Below, one piece after another: positions 11,565 through 23,776 of a stretch of DNA of 64,000 nucleotides. Below the pieces are notes generated by a model, which saw only the letters and a program-made list of their open reading frames with translations, did no database searches and was not told where the DNA came from. The DNA is from Clonostachys chloroleuca (taxonomy: Eukaryota; Ascomycota; Sordariomycetes; Hypocreales; Bionectriaceae): contig JBANAY010000004.1 of NCBI GenBank assembly GCA_037952775.1, forward strand, positions 12,028,001 to 12,092,000, given 5' to 3'. Each line of letters starts with the position of its first letter. Positions within the stretch are counted from its first letter, which is position 1. The translations under genes and the position numbers were made by a program.

Positions 11565-12427
11565 GATTATACAAGAAAATGGCCGAGCAGGGAGGCTTTC
11601 GTGCGATGCGGGTGTCGATTTAGAAGAGAGGGAATTAAAAAGAAGAGTCCTGCTTCCCTCAGTCCTGTCGTATCATGCTATAGACTGCGGAGTTCGGGTC
11701 GCTGGAGCTTTGAGGCCCCGCGTGACGGTGGTCGGAGTTGGGCTGAACCCGAGGCTGAGCTAGCTCCTCGCCGAGCTCTGACAGACCGGTAGCAACGGGT
11801 TTGTGCAAATGCAAGGCACGGGGTTGTAAAAAGGTGGTATTCGAAGCTCGGTGAAGGAGGTCGCGAGACCTGCCCAAAAATACGAGTCAAGCAGTGAAAG
11901 CCTGAGCGTGTAGCATTGAAGCATCCAGCTCTCAGCAGCTGCGCCCCAAGCTGGGGTTACGGATGACGTCCAGTCATTTGTGCCTGGTGGGGGAAAGCAC
12001 GCCCGTTAACGGCGACTGTACCCCAAGCAGCCAATCAGGCACGTGCTAATGATCACCCGCCCAGGCGGCTGGTGCGCACCCGAGACATCAGCAATGAGCG
12101 GATGGGCTGTCGTCGTGGCATGACACGAAACAAAACAAAAGAACGAGTTTTCTGATAGCTCGGACTTTACCATGAAGAAATAAACTTCCGAAGCTCGGCG
12201 CCGAGCATGGCCAGAGATGAAGTCATACCACGACCTGCCTGTTCACTGACATGTGAATCAGTTACATCAAGACCCCCGCCATGCCGCCCTATCTAGCAGG
12301 CGGTGGGTTGCAGCGAGCGATTCTGCCGCTCCGACAACTAAACCGAAGACACATGGATGGATGCAAGTTTTGCCCAGCTGTTTGACTCCTCACCCACGCA
12401 AAGGAGCATGTTTGCCGTTCACTAAGC
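11565..12427. other. Divergent promoter region
   Basis: 863 bases between the divergently transcribed acyltransferase and NADH kinase genes, so it probably contains both promoters. No gene seen. It includes AACAAAACAAAAGAACG at about 12130-12146 and several short GC palindromes; I cannot assign a factor. Confidence 0.4.
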
Positions 12428-13819
12428 ATGGCTAGTCCTCGCTTGTATAGAATACCTCAACTGTCTCGCCAAGTTTTCAGGCCACTCAGGGCCCCGCGCA
12501 CCGCCATCCCTTCACAATGTCGAAGGCGTCTCTCCAACACACGAACACTCGACAGATCTGATATCCGCAGCATCTCAGACCTTCCCGAACGGACGAGTCC
12601 ACGATATCTCAAGAGCATAAAACCAGGCTCGTCGCTACTATCACTAAAATGGCCCCGGCCGCCGCGCAATCTTCTCCTCGTCCAAAAACTATACTCCACC
12701 ACGGTCGATGAAGCAGTCGTCAAGTTCGCCAAACACATCCACACCGAATACCCGAACGTCAACCTGATCCTCGAGCCGCGTATTGCCCCCTTGGTGCAGG
12801 AGAAACTGAATTTCCCCATCTACCTCTCCGACGAATCAACAAACCTGGCAGACAAGGTCGATGTCATGGCGACATTTGGCGGTGACGGCACGGTCCTGCG
12901 GGCTGCCAGCCTCTTCAAGCTCCACGGGTCCGTACCCCCGATCGTCTCGTTCAGCATGGGGACGCTCGGGTTCCTCGGGGAGTGGGACTTCTCGGAGCAC
13001 AAGAAAGCATGGCGCGATGTGTACATGAGCGGGAGCGACGTGGCCGTGCGTGATGCCGCGTTCCCCCGTGGGATCGAAACCAACAACCCCGTCACCGGCT
13101 CCCATGCCGGTTGGGAGGATATAAGGGGAAAGAGCATGGGCGCACAGCGGGCTGCCAAGATCCTTCTACGGCATCGGATCAAGGCCGACATCTTTGATGC
13201 GTCTGGCGCAAACATCAACCATCGGCTGTCCAGCAGCCTGGCGAACGAGGCGCCGACCCTGGCGAAGCCAAACGAACGGTCCCCTCCGCTGCGCGCGATC
13301 AACGAGATATCTGTCCACCGAGGCTCGCACCCGCACCTTGCAATCATCGACATCTTCCAGAACGGCCACTTCCTCACGGAGACCATCGCCGACGGTATCC
13401 TGATCAGCACGCCGACGGGATCTACGGCGTACAGCCTCAGCGCCGGAGGACCGATCGTTCACCCTCTGGTAAAGTCACTCCTCATCACCCCGATCAGTCC
13501 TTGCAGTCTCTCTTTCCGGTCCCTCGTGCTGCCTCTGGACACAAAGGTGACTCTACGGCTGAGCTCAAAGAACCGGGGTCGCGAGCTAGACCTCAGCATC
13601 GATGGCCGGCGCTGCGCCGGCGTCTCGCCCGGGTCAGAGCTGCATGTAGAGGGCGAGTTCGTAGGGAGGAGCCGGGAGGGCCCCGGCGAGGAGTGGCACG
13701 GCGGAGTCCCCTGTGTCATCCGCACGGAGGACGATGATTCTTGGGTTGGAGGGCTGAACGGGCTCCTCAAATTCAACCACCCCTTTGGGAGGGAACCTGC
13801 TAGCGAGTTCTCCGAGTGA
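12428..13819 (+). CDS. POS5: NAD(H) kinase, mitochondrial type (Pos5-like)
   Basis: A single exon of 463 residues. The first 40 residues are Arg/Ser-rich with no acidic residue (MASPRLYRIPQLSRQVFRPL), a typical mitochondrial presequence. The catalytic core has the NAD kinase motifs GGDGT (about 150-155), the glycine-rich SMGTLGFLGEWDF, NEISVHRGSHPHL (NAD ribose/substrate binding), TPTGSTAYSLSAGGP (about 327-341) and SLSFRSLVLP. It phosphorylates NAD(H) to NADP(H), supplying mitochondrial reductant for antioxidant defence and biosynthesis. The region between the lobes (about 210-290) is somewhat longer than in bacterial enzymes, as is usual in fungi. No intron or break. The symbol follows the yeast gene and is given by motif and targeting sequence, not by database comparison. 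Confidence 0.92.
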   Translation: MASPRLYRIPQLSRQVFRPLRAPRTAIPSQCRRRLSNTRTLDRSDIRSISDLPERTSPRYLKSIKPGSSLLSLKWPRPPRNLLLVQKLYSTTVDEAVVKFAKHIHTEYPNVNLILEPRIAPLVQEKLNFPIYLSDESTNLADKVDVMATFGGDGTVLRAASLFKLHGSVPPIVSFSMGTLGFLGEWDFSEHKKAWRDVYMSGSDVAVRDAAFPRGIETNNPVTGSHAGWEDIRGKSMGAQRAAKILLRHRIKADIFDASGANINHRLSSSLANEAPTLAKPNERSPPLRAINEISVHRGSHPHLAIIDIFQNGHFLTETIADGILISTPTGSTAYSLSAGGPIVHPLVKSLLITPISPCSLSFRSLVLPLDTKVTLRLSSKNRGRELDLSIDGRRCAGVSPGSELHVEGEFVGRSREGPGEEWHGGVPCVIRTEDDDSWVGGLNGLLKFNHPFGREPASEFSE

Positions 13820-16435
13820 ATGACGGCATTGAATGAATGATACCCCATCTGTACGATATTGAATGAGCATGTACTTGGCTAGAGGTTTATGGTCGATGTC
13901 ACCACGTTTTGAATAATGTAGCTAGACATGCCGTATAACGAAACTATTTCTCATATCATATTTACGACCTTCTACGCACTCTTTGAAGTAAATTATAGGA
14001 CTACAACATTGATGTATTGCAATAGGTCATGGAACATCAGGCAAAGAGGCAGGCAAGCATGTCTGGAGAATTCAATACCTACGTTATGTTGTGGTAGGTA
14101 TAGGGTACATGCCCTTGACACTAAGGGGAGGCTGTACAACCATGAGCAAACAACATTCTCCTTACTCTTAGGTAGGCACCCAATGCACCAGTGAGGTAGT
14201 CAGGTGCTTCCGAGGTTTCCTATCCTCGACGGTTTGATGGTGACACTTTTGCCATGAGACATTTCCAGGGTCCGACAAGTATACTCTGTCCAACGACGGC
14301 AAAGCTCCTGGAAAGGGGGTTGCGCGACGACGTTCAATGTTGCACGGTGAGACTATCTGGCAATCAAAGGTTAGGATGCAAGTACTTTGCACTGGCAGCG
14401 ATATCCCTACCTGGAGACGGTCGTCTTGAGACAGTTCACACTCACCGGCATTGCATTAAGCCTGCACTAAGCCACACCTATGTATATCATTCCAGTCTTG
14501 GCATGGGTGGCTCAGTAGTTGTCGTTTCCCATACCTTTTGTATAGCCACCTCATTCTAAGTTGACGACACTTTGGTAGTTGGCTGGCTTCGCATGTCTCA
14601 GGCTTTGGGCGCCAACGGATCACCGATGTACCCATATCCCCGCATGAATATGATAGATTGAGAGTGCTAGGCTTGTCTATAACATTGGGCATGCAGTAAG
14701 CCTATTTACCTGTATATGCGCAGCAACTATGCATGATCATCGTTGCATCAACTTATATTTCACCTGCCATTGGGCCTTGCTTGAGTTTGCTCAAACCACT
14801 GGTTGAAGCTGGAGGTCTGGTCTACGTAATGCCGACGTGCAGGGCTCGGCATCAGTACTTCTGATTTGACAAGCGCTGCTTACAACCCGACGAGGTTGCT
14901 TTCTTACTGTGTTGTCTTCTTCCTGTATAGAGCGATCAGCGCTAGGAAGATTACCTTATAATTTATAACCTCGGACTCATATGGGGCTATGGGCAATCAC
15001 ATGGGGGCTAACTGATGGTGGGGCTGGCAAGCTGCATCAAAGCAAAGAACCTAAAAGCGACAGAATCAATCATAAGGTCATAACAATACGGCAGTCTGCC
15101 ACCAAATACAGCGTCGATTTTCGAAACGTGGTGGCCTGCCAAGAGGATTAGACGCGTTGGATGGGCTTGGCTGGCAGTGATGCCGAGAAATAAGAATACG
15201 GGCTGCCTCTCGGATTATGAGCAGACCGCGGATCCGCGGATTCAGTTTGGCCCGTTCTTACATCGGCTGTGATGCTCTTGTGTGGAGTGGGGGAGGGGTT
15301 GTCAGCGGTCAGGACGGTTGCTGGTTCAGCGGCTAGCAGCTTGTATTACTGTCATCATGGGGCAGCCCGTACATGCAGCGACACATCACAGGCGCAGCCA
15401 AGAATCAGGAATGGAAGGGAAAAAAGAATGCTTCCAAGCTATCCGATTGGAGGGGGCCTTGGGATCTGGCCATCTTCTCGGAGGGTGGAAGTCACAATGT
15501 CGGGCTGGGCGGCTTGGCGGATGGTGTCGATTCAGGGACTTCTTCCCGTCTTTTGGTGTCAAGTCAGCGCCCTAAAATAAAGAGGGCCACGGCCTGCTGG
15601 TTGGCTGGAGAGCGCTGAGCCCGCTGGCTGTGAAACAGACGTGTCCCTGGAGCTACCGCTTTAGGCTGCCTTAGGAAGGGGCGGTTCAGCGACAGTGCCG
15701 ACGATCCGCCGCCGCCACCAAATCTCTATCCCTAATGGGGACCTGATCGTAGCGCAGGTTGATGGCCCCATTGTGAAATAACCTTACTGCGCCGTGAACG
15801 GACTGCTTCTCGCTTGGCGGTGTTATATTGGCGCTCAATGCCTATACTCCCCTGGTTCTGCCCTCTCAGCCTGCTGGCCGGGACTCTGGCGCGCGCAAGA
15901 AGATGAGCTGCCCTGCCCAGACACTTCCCGACTCGACACCTCCTGAGCTGCGAGAGCTCATCTGCCAAGTGCTTGGCACGGTACCGGTGGCTGCTGTCTG
16001 GCTCCTTTCTCGTCTCCGGCACACTCTTCTCTCGGAGTTGTGTCGCAAATTAAATTTAATGACGCGGCCTCGGCGACTGCTCCCTGTGATGCAGTCTTGG
16101 CAGCCAATTTGCTCGGAACTCGTCCCTAATCTTTCGTTTCTCAAGTGTTTGCTTATCCATAATATTATTTCTTCGCTCCCTCTGTTCCCTGTGTGCTCCA
16201 ATTTTCTTCCATAAGTCTTCTTCTCCTGCTGTAATATTTCTTCCCTTGTCTACTTGGCGAGCGATCTGCCTTTGTTGCTCCTCTGGCCTGCGTTCCTTAT
16301 ATTTCGATCTGCTGAGCCCATTCTGACCGGTCGGACCGAACGCGATAAATCAGTCTTTGCCCGCCCTTCTTCAATTCTTGTAATCCGCGTCGATATTTAA
16401 TTTTTCATTCTCGAGAGGAGCACGCGCTGTCCGGC
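13820..16435. other. Intergenic region, 2.6 kb
   Basis: 3' region of the NADH kinase and a long upstream region of the phospholipase B gene. Bases 13,860-14,800 are AT-richer. Bases 16,130-16,430 are CT-rich (TTCTTCTCCTGC-type), as in leaders of well-expressed fungal genes. Short ORFs only; no gene or RNA recognised. Confidence 0.45.
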
Positions 16436-18524
16436 ATGACCTTCTCCAGGAGTCTCGTCGCTCTGCTGGCTGCCACAGGCGCTGTCGCATCGCCGTCTCC
16501 AAATCTTCCTGCAGGTACGATCGATCAACAGCGCCACCGCCTCCAACCGCCACAAGACGGCTCAGCTAACACGCTCCTTCCAACAATTTAGTTCGCGAAC
16601 CCACCAACATTGACCTGTACGATCGCGGAACCCAGAAGGCCCCCTCAGGATACGTCCCGACCACCGTCGACTGCCCCAGCGACAAACCTACCATCCGAGA
16701 TGGCTCGACCCTATCGAAGCAGGAGAAGGACTGGGTGGTGACCCGCCGCAACGAGACCCTCGCACCGATGCGCGACCTGTTCCGCCGCCTCGCGATCCCC
16801 GAGTTCGACTACACGACGTACCTGCAAAACGGCGAGAAGGACAGCAATGCCATCCCTAATATCGGCATTGCCTTCTCCGGCGGAGGCTATCGCGCCATGT
16901 TATCGGGAGCCGGCGCCCTGGCGGCGCTCGACAGCCGCTCGTCTGGTTCTACGGAGAGGGGCAATCTGGGTGGTTTGTTGCAGTCCTCGACCTACATTGC
17001 TGGACTGTCTGGTGGTGCCTGGTTAGTAGGAAGCATTTACATGAACAACTTTACGACGGTGGAGGCCAGTGCCAACTCGGGAGTTGTCTGGCAGTTCCAG
17101 GATAACATTCTCAAGGGTGAGTCTGGACGGATTCTTGCTCGGTGCAAGGTCAATAGCTCGGCGGGGAGAATTTGTGGCTAACTTGTACTACTCCAGGACC
17201 TGAGCAGTACGCACTTCTCGATTATTACAACGACGTCTTCAACCCCGTCACCAAGAAGGATGAGGCCGGTTACGAACGTTCCATCACCGACTACTGGGGC
17301 CGCATGCTCTCCTACCAGCTCATCAACGCCACGGACGGTGGCCCGGGATACACATACTCCTCAATCGCCGAGGATAGTGATTTCAAGAATGCCAAAGCTC
17401 CTCTCCCCTTCCTCGTCGCGATTGGTCGCAGGCCGAACGAAGAGGTTATCCCTATCAACTCGACGATTTACGAATTTACACCTTGGGAATTGGGCTCCTC
17501 GGATAACACAGTGTCTGGCTTCGTGCCCCTTCAATGGGTTGGATCCAACTTCACCAACGGCTCTATCCCTAGCAAGGGGAAGTGTGTGAAAGGGTTTGAC
17601 AATGCTGGTTTCGTCATGGGAACATCGAGCTCTTTGTTCAACCAAATCATCCTATACCTCAACGATGATTCGAGCGACCTTGTTCCTGAAGGTATTCCCG
17701 ACTTTGTCATTTCGGGCCTGACGGATATGCTCAAGAGTATTGGTGCCGACAACAACGATATCGCTGACTGGACTCCCAACCCGTTCAAGGGCTGGAAGCC
17801 ATCAACAAACTACAACTCGGACCTGGATCGGTTGACTCTTGTTGATGGTGGCGAGGATCTCCAGAATGTTCCCTACCACCCCCTGATCCAGAATGAGCGC
17901 CAGGTCGATGTAATCTTTAGCTTCGACAACTCCGCCGACACCAACTTGAGCTGGCCCGATGGTGCTTCTCCCATTGCTACTTATGAGCGCTCGAAGGAAT
18001 CCATTTCGGCTGGTACTAGCTTTCCCTCTATTCCTGGAAAGGAGACCTTCCTTAATCTCGGCTTGAACCAGAAGCCCGTTTTCTTCGGTTGCAACGAGAA
18101 GAACACGACCGAGGTTTCACCCCTCATTGTGTATATTCCCAACTACCCCTACACTTTCTACTCCAACACCTCCACTTTCTTCAAGATGAGCTACAACCAG
18201 TCTGAACGAGATGCCATGATCGAGAACGGTTGGGCCATTGCTACCCAGCTGAACGCCACCCGTGATGCGAACTGGCCTGCCTGTGTCGGCTGCGCCATCC
18301 TGCACCGCAGTCTCGTCCGAACAGGGTCCGCTCTTCCTGCCAAGTGCCAGGAGTGCTTCAACTCGTACTGCTGGAACGGCACCCTGGACGAGTCTACCCC
18401 TCACGACTATTCTCCTACACTGTTCGGCACCATGTCCGATATGAGCTCGATGGGCTTGAAGCTTGTCGGCAACTCGATGGTGGTTGCTGTTGCTGGTATT
18501 GTGGCAGCCCTGGTTGCTTTCTAA
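16436..18524 (+). CDS. PLB: Phospholipase B / lysophospholipase, GPI-anchored
   Basis: Exons 16436-16514, 16592-17116 and 17197-18524; 643 residues. The first exon encodes a signal peptide (MTFSRSLVALLAATGAVAS). The cytosolic-PLA2-type catalytic domain shows the oxyanion motif FSGGGYRAM (about 120), the nucleophile elbow GLSGGAW (Ser at about 164) and the catalytic Asp in VDGGEDLQNVPYHPL. Numerous Asn-X-Ser/Thr sites indicate heavy N-glycosylation. The Cys-rich end (CVGCAILHRSL to CQECFNSYCWNG) is typical of the family. A hydrophobic tail (NSMVVAVAGIVAALVAF) is a GPI-attachment signal. It should remove both acyl chains from phospholipids and lysophospholipids at the cell surface or outside the cell, for nutrient release or membrane remodelling; in pathogens the family contributes to virulence. 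Length and motif order are normal. Confidence 0.95.
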
Positions 18525-19014
18525 GGCGGGGCCTTTACTTTTCTGATCTCGTTGATTTTTGTTGCTCGATTTACTCTAGATCATATTTGGTGTTGGATGT
18601 TTTTACTTTAACGACATAATACCGGCTTTTTGAAGAATGTTGCTATTGGTATTACCTGCATGGCATGATGGGACATTGGGTATCTAGTTTATTGCGATAC
18701 CTACTATTTAGAAGAACTAAAATTTGATTCCTCCTTTCATCTTCCATTCATCTCTACATCCTTTGCAGTTATGATACGCGAGAAAGTTAATGCTTCAGGT
18801 TTAGTTCAACTGAATACCTATATAGCATTACTGAAATAATTACATCGCGCTCCGAGACAATTTGTCTTATGAGTTGGTTGGTCTGCTCCAACTCCTGGTC
18901 CATGACTTACAAAACAAAGAAACCCAATCCAACAGTGTTCCCTATGCCTATCCAAGCTATCCATCCCATTACCAAAATTCCACCCCATCCATCCATATTG
19001 ACCTGTTCCAATCT
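18525..19014. other. 3'-to-3' intergenic region
   Basis: Between the convergent phospholipase B and P450 genes. AT-rich with T-rich stretches at 18,530-18,620; probably the two 3' UTRs. Nothing else seen. Confidence 0.45.
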
Positions 19015-20839
19015 CTACGCTTTGTTGCGACGAGTGATGGTGCAGGGAATGTCGCTGTGGTACATGAACCAAGAGTTGTGGTACTTCCACTCATGATCCG
19101 GGTTGGTGAGTTTGATCTGCAAAGTTCCTGGTCAGCGACTCCCCCTCCCTCCTCCTCCAACCTAAATCCCATCATTCAGGGGGAAAACTCACATCATACG
19201 CAGCGAACAGCGTCGCAAAGAGCTTGTACATCTCCACCTTGGCCAGGTGCTTCCCCATGCACACCCGCGTCCCGTGCCCGTACATGAAGTCGGTCGCCTC
19301 GTGCATGCGGCGCACCCTCCGCGTGTACTCCGCCTCCCCTTCCTCCCCCTTCACCCTTAGCCAGCGCTCCGGGCGGAAGGTGTCGGCGTCGTCGCCGAAG
19401 AGCCCGCGGTCGCGCGTGACGACGCACGGGTTGATGCCCATCTTGGTGCGCGCGGGGACGAAGCGGCCGTCGGGGAGCTCGATGCCCCCCTCGGGAACCT
19501 CGCGCTCGAGCATGAGCCCCAGGGCGGGGGCGATGCGGAAGGACTCGCGCATGACGGCGTCGAAGTAGGGGAGTCGTGCGACGTCGGCCCAGCGCGCGGG
19601 GAGGACGAGGTTCCCGGCCTCGGCTGCGGCGTCGAGCTCGGCGACGAGGCGGACGTGGACGCGGGGTGTCTTGAGGACGTGGTAGGCGACGGAGCGCATG
19701 GCGCCCGAGGTGGAGTCGCCGCCGGCGAGGACGTTTAGCATGAGCCAGTGGGTGACCTGGGCGTCATCGACGAAGTCGTACTGGGCCTTGAGGCCGTTAT
19801 ACCGGTCGATGAAGAGGTCGACGCTCTTGCGGCGCGCTTCCCCCTCCTGCCGGTACTCGTCGAGCATGCGGACAGTATACAGGAAGCCGTTGACGAGGGG
19901 CCGGGGCCCGATGCGCCAGATCGGATTTTTGTCGAGGAGCTCGTCGAGAAGGGGCAGCTGGCTGACGGGGGCGAAGTACTTGAGCCCCGCGGTGCTCTCG
20001 GCGATGATGCTGCCGACGTCCCGGCCCTCGTTCATGAAGCCGTAGTGGCGGCCGAAGCTGACGTTGGCGGCCGCGTCCCAGGCGTAGTAGGAGATCCAGT
20101 CCTCGAGCATGCAGACGTCGCCGGTCGAGGCGAAGCGCCTGTCGACGTTGGCGAGGAGCTCCAAGAGGGTCTCGTCCATGACAGGCTCGAGGTCGAGGAT
20201 CTTGCTCATGGTCCAGAAGCCGCCTATGGGCCGGGTGTACTTGGAGTGGAAGTGGGCGTCCTGGGTGTTGAAGATGTTCTGGATGCGCTGGCCGTTGACG
20301 ACGACGTCGTTGGGGCGGTACATGTCGCTCTGCTTCGGTTTAGAGACTCTTCTTCTTTCGAGGCATCATCTTCTAGGGGAGTGTGTGTTCTCTTGTGGAT
20401 ATCACAGACGCTTACACCGTTGATGGCTTCACATTTGACCCCCAACATCGAAGTGAGACAGCCATTGGGGAATTTGCGCATGAGGTATGGCATTGGGCAA
20501 GGTATTTTGATGAAAAGAACAGGCTCTACAGATACAACATACCTTGCGCCATGGATTTTTGGTGGTGTAAATGACCTTAATCATGTCTGGATCACTGATG
20601 CTGATCGCATTGGGGCCGACACGCACTGCGGGGCCCCATCTCTGGTGCCATCTGCGCTTGTGACTGTCGACATGGCCCATGTGAGTGAGGCCGGATCGAT
20701 AAAGGTCGGTAAATTTGGCAAGAAATGGTCCGGGAATGTGGCTCAGAGGAGAAAAGAAGAGCTCATAGACAACTTTGACTGCGCCCACGGCTACAATGCC
20801 ATAGAGCACATAGACTGGGGGAATGGCTAAGAGGGCCAT
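19015..20839 (-). CDS. Cytochrome P450 monooxygenase
   Basis: Exons 20839-20543, 20329-19193 and 19116-19015; 511 residues. The N-terminus has a membrane anchor (VYVLYGIVAVGAVKVVYELF) followed by the PLSHIPGPF hinge, so it is ER-bound. The I-helix has AGGDSTSG, the K-helix ExxR is ESFR, and PERW precedes the heme loop FMYGHGTRVCMG (Cys456 is the thiolate ligand). The first Phe of the usual FxxGxRxC signature is replaced by Tyr (YGHGTRVC). Style and order resemble pisatin-demethylase-like fungal P450s, but the CYP family and substrate cannot be set by eye. The first intron is 213 nt, much longer than others here. The last exon ends ...CTITRRNKA. No backbone synthase lies nearby, so a metabolite-cluster role is unsupported. 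Strong G/C bias produces long antisense ORFs. Confidence 0.9.
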
Positions 20840-23776
20840 TATCGGTGCAATTTCACAGACGAGCGGATACGAGAATGCTGCATACGTCTCTCCGACCAGT
20901 TTGCGACGATCTTTGGAAGAAGGAAGAACACTGGGAAAAAGGAAAGAGAGGACAGAGTTACATGCAGCGGGAGTTTTGCGACTTTTACGAAACCAGAGAT
21001 AGGCTGCTGGGGAAGAGAGATCTATACCCAGATGTGGGATACGTACACCCGAAGAGCATCTTCTGAGCCCAGAAGCGGAACTTGCCTGCGTTATTCCTGG
21101 TCAAATCAATGAGAAAGAGGGGAATACGACACTATTTCGAGATTAGAAGGCGATTGAGGTTCCAACAGCATCAACCGGCCCCGCCATGATGCATTGTAGG
21201 TCGTCGGCCCGGATCTAGGAAGGTGGGCGCTCCATCCTTCAGCCATGAGATGGAGGGGGAGGCCAGAGGATATATTTCTCAGCAGGGGAGAGGCCAAGGA
21301 TTTATCGATCGTTTCCAGAGTAGCCTTTGATATCATGCGGGAGGTTGTATTGTAGGCTAGTACCAGGGAATAGTTCCTGTTTGAGGTGGTATATCACGCG
21401 GATAAACTAAGAACTAGCAAGGGAAAAAGGCAAGTAAGTGGCACAAGGGTTCTCTAGGGGGCAGGGGTGAGAGAGAACAGTGTGCGATGAGCAGAGAGGA
21501 TGAGCACCCTGCCTGGATCGCGTAATTAAGGCGCTGGTATTGGTGGGTTGGAAGTTCTGCTCTGGTTCCAAGGCTGTGGTTGCCAACAACGTATAACCAG
21601 GAGCCGGGACCAACGAGCAATGAGCGCTTTTCTTCCGGTCCGTGCCCGGGTCAGGACTTAGTCTCCCCGAGCGGCCGTGGCTTGCTGAGACGCCTTAATC
21701 TTACGTCTAGCTTCGGGGGAGGTCGACACCCGAAGACTGGCGGCGGCGATCCGGGGCAGACGTTTCGACTCCGCTGTGCGTCCAGCGGCTTCCGGGGGCC
21801 AAGGGCATGCCTAATTGCCTCTAAGAGCCTATTGGTGAGTATGGCCATGTTGAGGAACAGCAGTGTTTACCTCTGGGGCGAGTTGTGGTGTTGTGACAGT
21901 TCCATTGTGCGTGAAGTAGAGCGGAGTGTAATAAAACGGCTATCCGCACCAAGGCGCTTCGGGTAGGTCTCAAGACCGGCCAGGCGCCTAACCGAGCTCG
22001 GTCCAGTACATTCAGCTTCAGCTCGTACCACCAACTGCGGGTTGAGTGGGTGGTCATCAAGAAGATGAATGATTGAATGATGAACATTGTTCACAATTGA
22101 GCGCTAAATCTATTGTAGACGGATCAGTACTAGCACTTGGACTCGGCTACAGTGGCGGTTGGGGGGCTTAGTCAATCGGCTAGGCGACGGCTTTAGGGGC
22201 GCGTTAGCCTTCTTACAGGGGCCTGGCTCCCGCCTCCCCGCCTGTAGCCGCGGCGGGCCCCTGTAGCACCCCCCTGTAGTAGCCCTCGCCCAATGGCCCT
22301 CTTACGACGTCTGTCCTCATTCGAGTGAGAAAAGCGATGTGTCGATTCTTCATGCATCAATAATTGTTGTAGAGAACCACGCCTCGAACTCTAGTGCTGG
22401 ATCGTCTTAGCGCTCTTCTCTCTATAGCTTAGCTCGTATGCGAGGCGTTTTGGACAGTAGTCAATTGGGCGCTTCTTAGCATTGTTTTCGTTCGCCTCGA
22501 CCAACGGATCAACATGCAGTTCGCCAGCCACACGCTCGTGCCAAGTTTGCATCCCTTTCTACCGCGATCCGTCGTGACTTGAGCATGATTGCGGACGCGC
22601 GCCTTGCATTCTTATGCACGCGATACTACTCCCTCGCCTGCACGAAATAGAGAGTATGGGGGAAAGATGTGCGATGCGATGCGACGCAAGTGATCTGTCC
22701 CATGCCGCCCAGACTCGGCACCGCATCTATGGTCGGCATGGAGAAAACTTGTGCAAGCGAGCTTCGTGATGAAACGACAGGAAAAAGCAAAAAAGAGGCC
22801 CATTGACACTTTGGCCAACCCACTCACATCATGCAAGAAGCCCCCCATGCGGAGGATTTAACCTCTTCTGGGTGCCTTCTTTTCTCCTAATGGTTTTTTT
22901 TCTTTGTTCGAGGGTAAACTACCACCCTCCATGATTATTCAAGAAGCTACTGGGGCGATTGATTTGCCAAATACGTAGATGGTTGCGATATCCCCTTGAC
23001 TGGGCGAGGCGAGATCACCATGCAAGTAAACGCTTAGTTAAACCCCAGACGTTTGATTCGAGGCCAGGGAAAGAAGGTTGAACAAACGGAAAACAAGAAA
23101 TTCAGATGGCCTTCACAGTTTGATCTGCGTATATTACACCCGCGTTGCTGAAACCCCGGTCCTTGCTGGCATAAACGTGAAGCGGGATCCGCAGCTCTCC
23201 CTGCCGTCCTGCCGTAGTCTGTGCCAGCGAAGAGCTCTCTCTTCTCTCCCTGCGCGTATAACGTTTGCATGGCTGGAGATGATGCCGGTTCACTCGCTTA
23301 TCGCCGTGGTGGAATTTGCTTTTATTTTCTTTTTCCTCTCTCTCTTTTCTTTTTGGAAGATTGTGAGATATCACATCTCGAGGGCTCCGGCACCATTACT
23401 CCTCCAATGCGATCCTCTCGGTGTTGGGGTGACAAGCATATGTTCCATCTCTGGATAGCTCTACACTGAGTCTTCAGTTCTTTTCGTTTCTTTTTTCCCC
23501 TCCAGTGTGAACTGTCATTTAGAACTAGAGGCTTGTCGCCTGCAGGTTGCCCCCCGGAGTTTCATCCTAATGGGAAGCGAGAAATCGACAATAGGTTGGG
23601 GACTTGAATGGCTCTAAAGTACCTATTGACAAGGAAGACCAACAATCGAGAGGACCTATAACTAGTCGGGTTCCAAGAGAAAGAGACGACTGGGCCGGAC
23701 GAGTTCATCACGACGTTGACGACAATAACAATACCTCCGTTTGCAGCAACGACGACGACCACCACCACCACTCAAC
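20840..23776. other. Divergent intergenic region, 2.9 kb
   Basis: Between the divergent P450 and rhodopsin-like genes. No gene is supported. It contains a GC-rich inverted repeat (22214-22265), AT-rich and T-rich stretches at 22,880-22,920 and 23,320-23,510, and CAC/GAC triplet repeats just before the rhodopsin-like start (23,745-23,775). The inverted-repeat zone may be a relic of a mobile element. Confidence 0.4.
22214..22265. repeat. 10-bp perfect inverted repeat with short CTGTAG direct repeats
   Basis: TACAGGGGCC at 22214-22223 is the exact reverse complement of GGCCCCTGTA at 22256-22265, spaced by 32 C/G-rich bases. Inside and just after it the motif CCTGTAG recurs three times. This could form a strong hairpin. 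It may be the structured end of a degraded transposon, but no transposase is visible. Confidence 0.6.

Noticed and set aside
19748..20830. 360-codon plus-strand ORF antisense to the P450
   Set aside because: Low-complexity Val/Asp/Glu/Gly sequence mirroring P450 codons; the minus strand has all P450 motifs.
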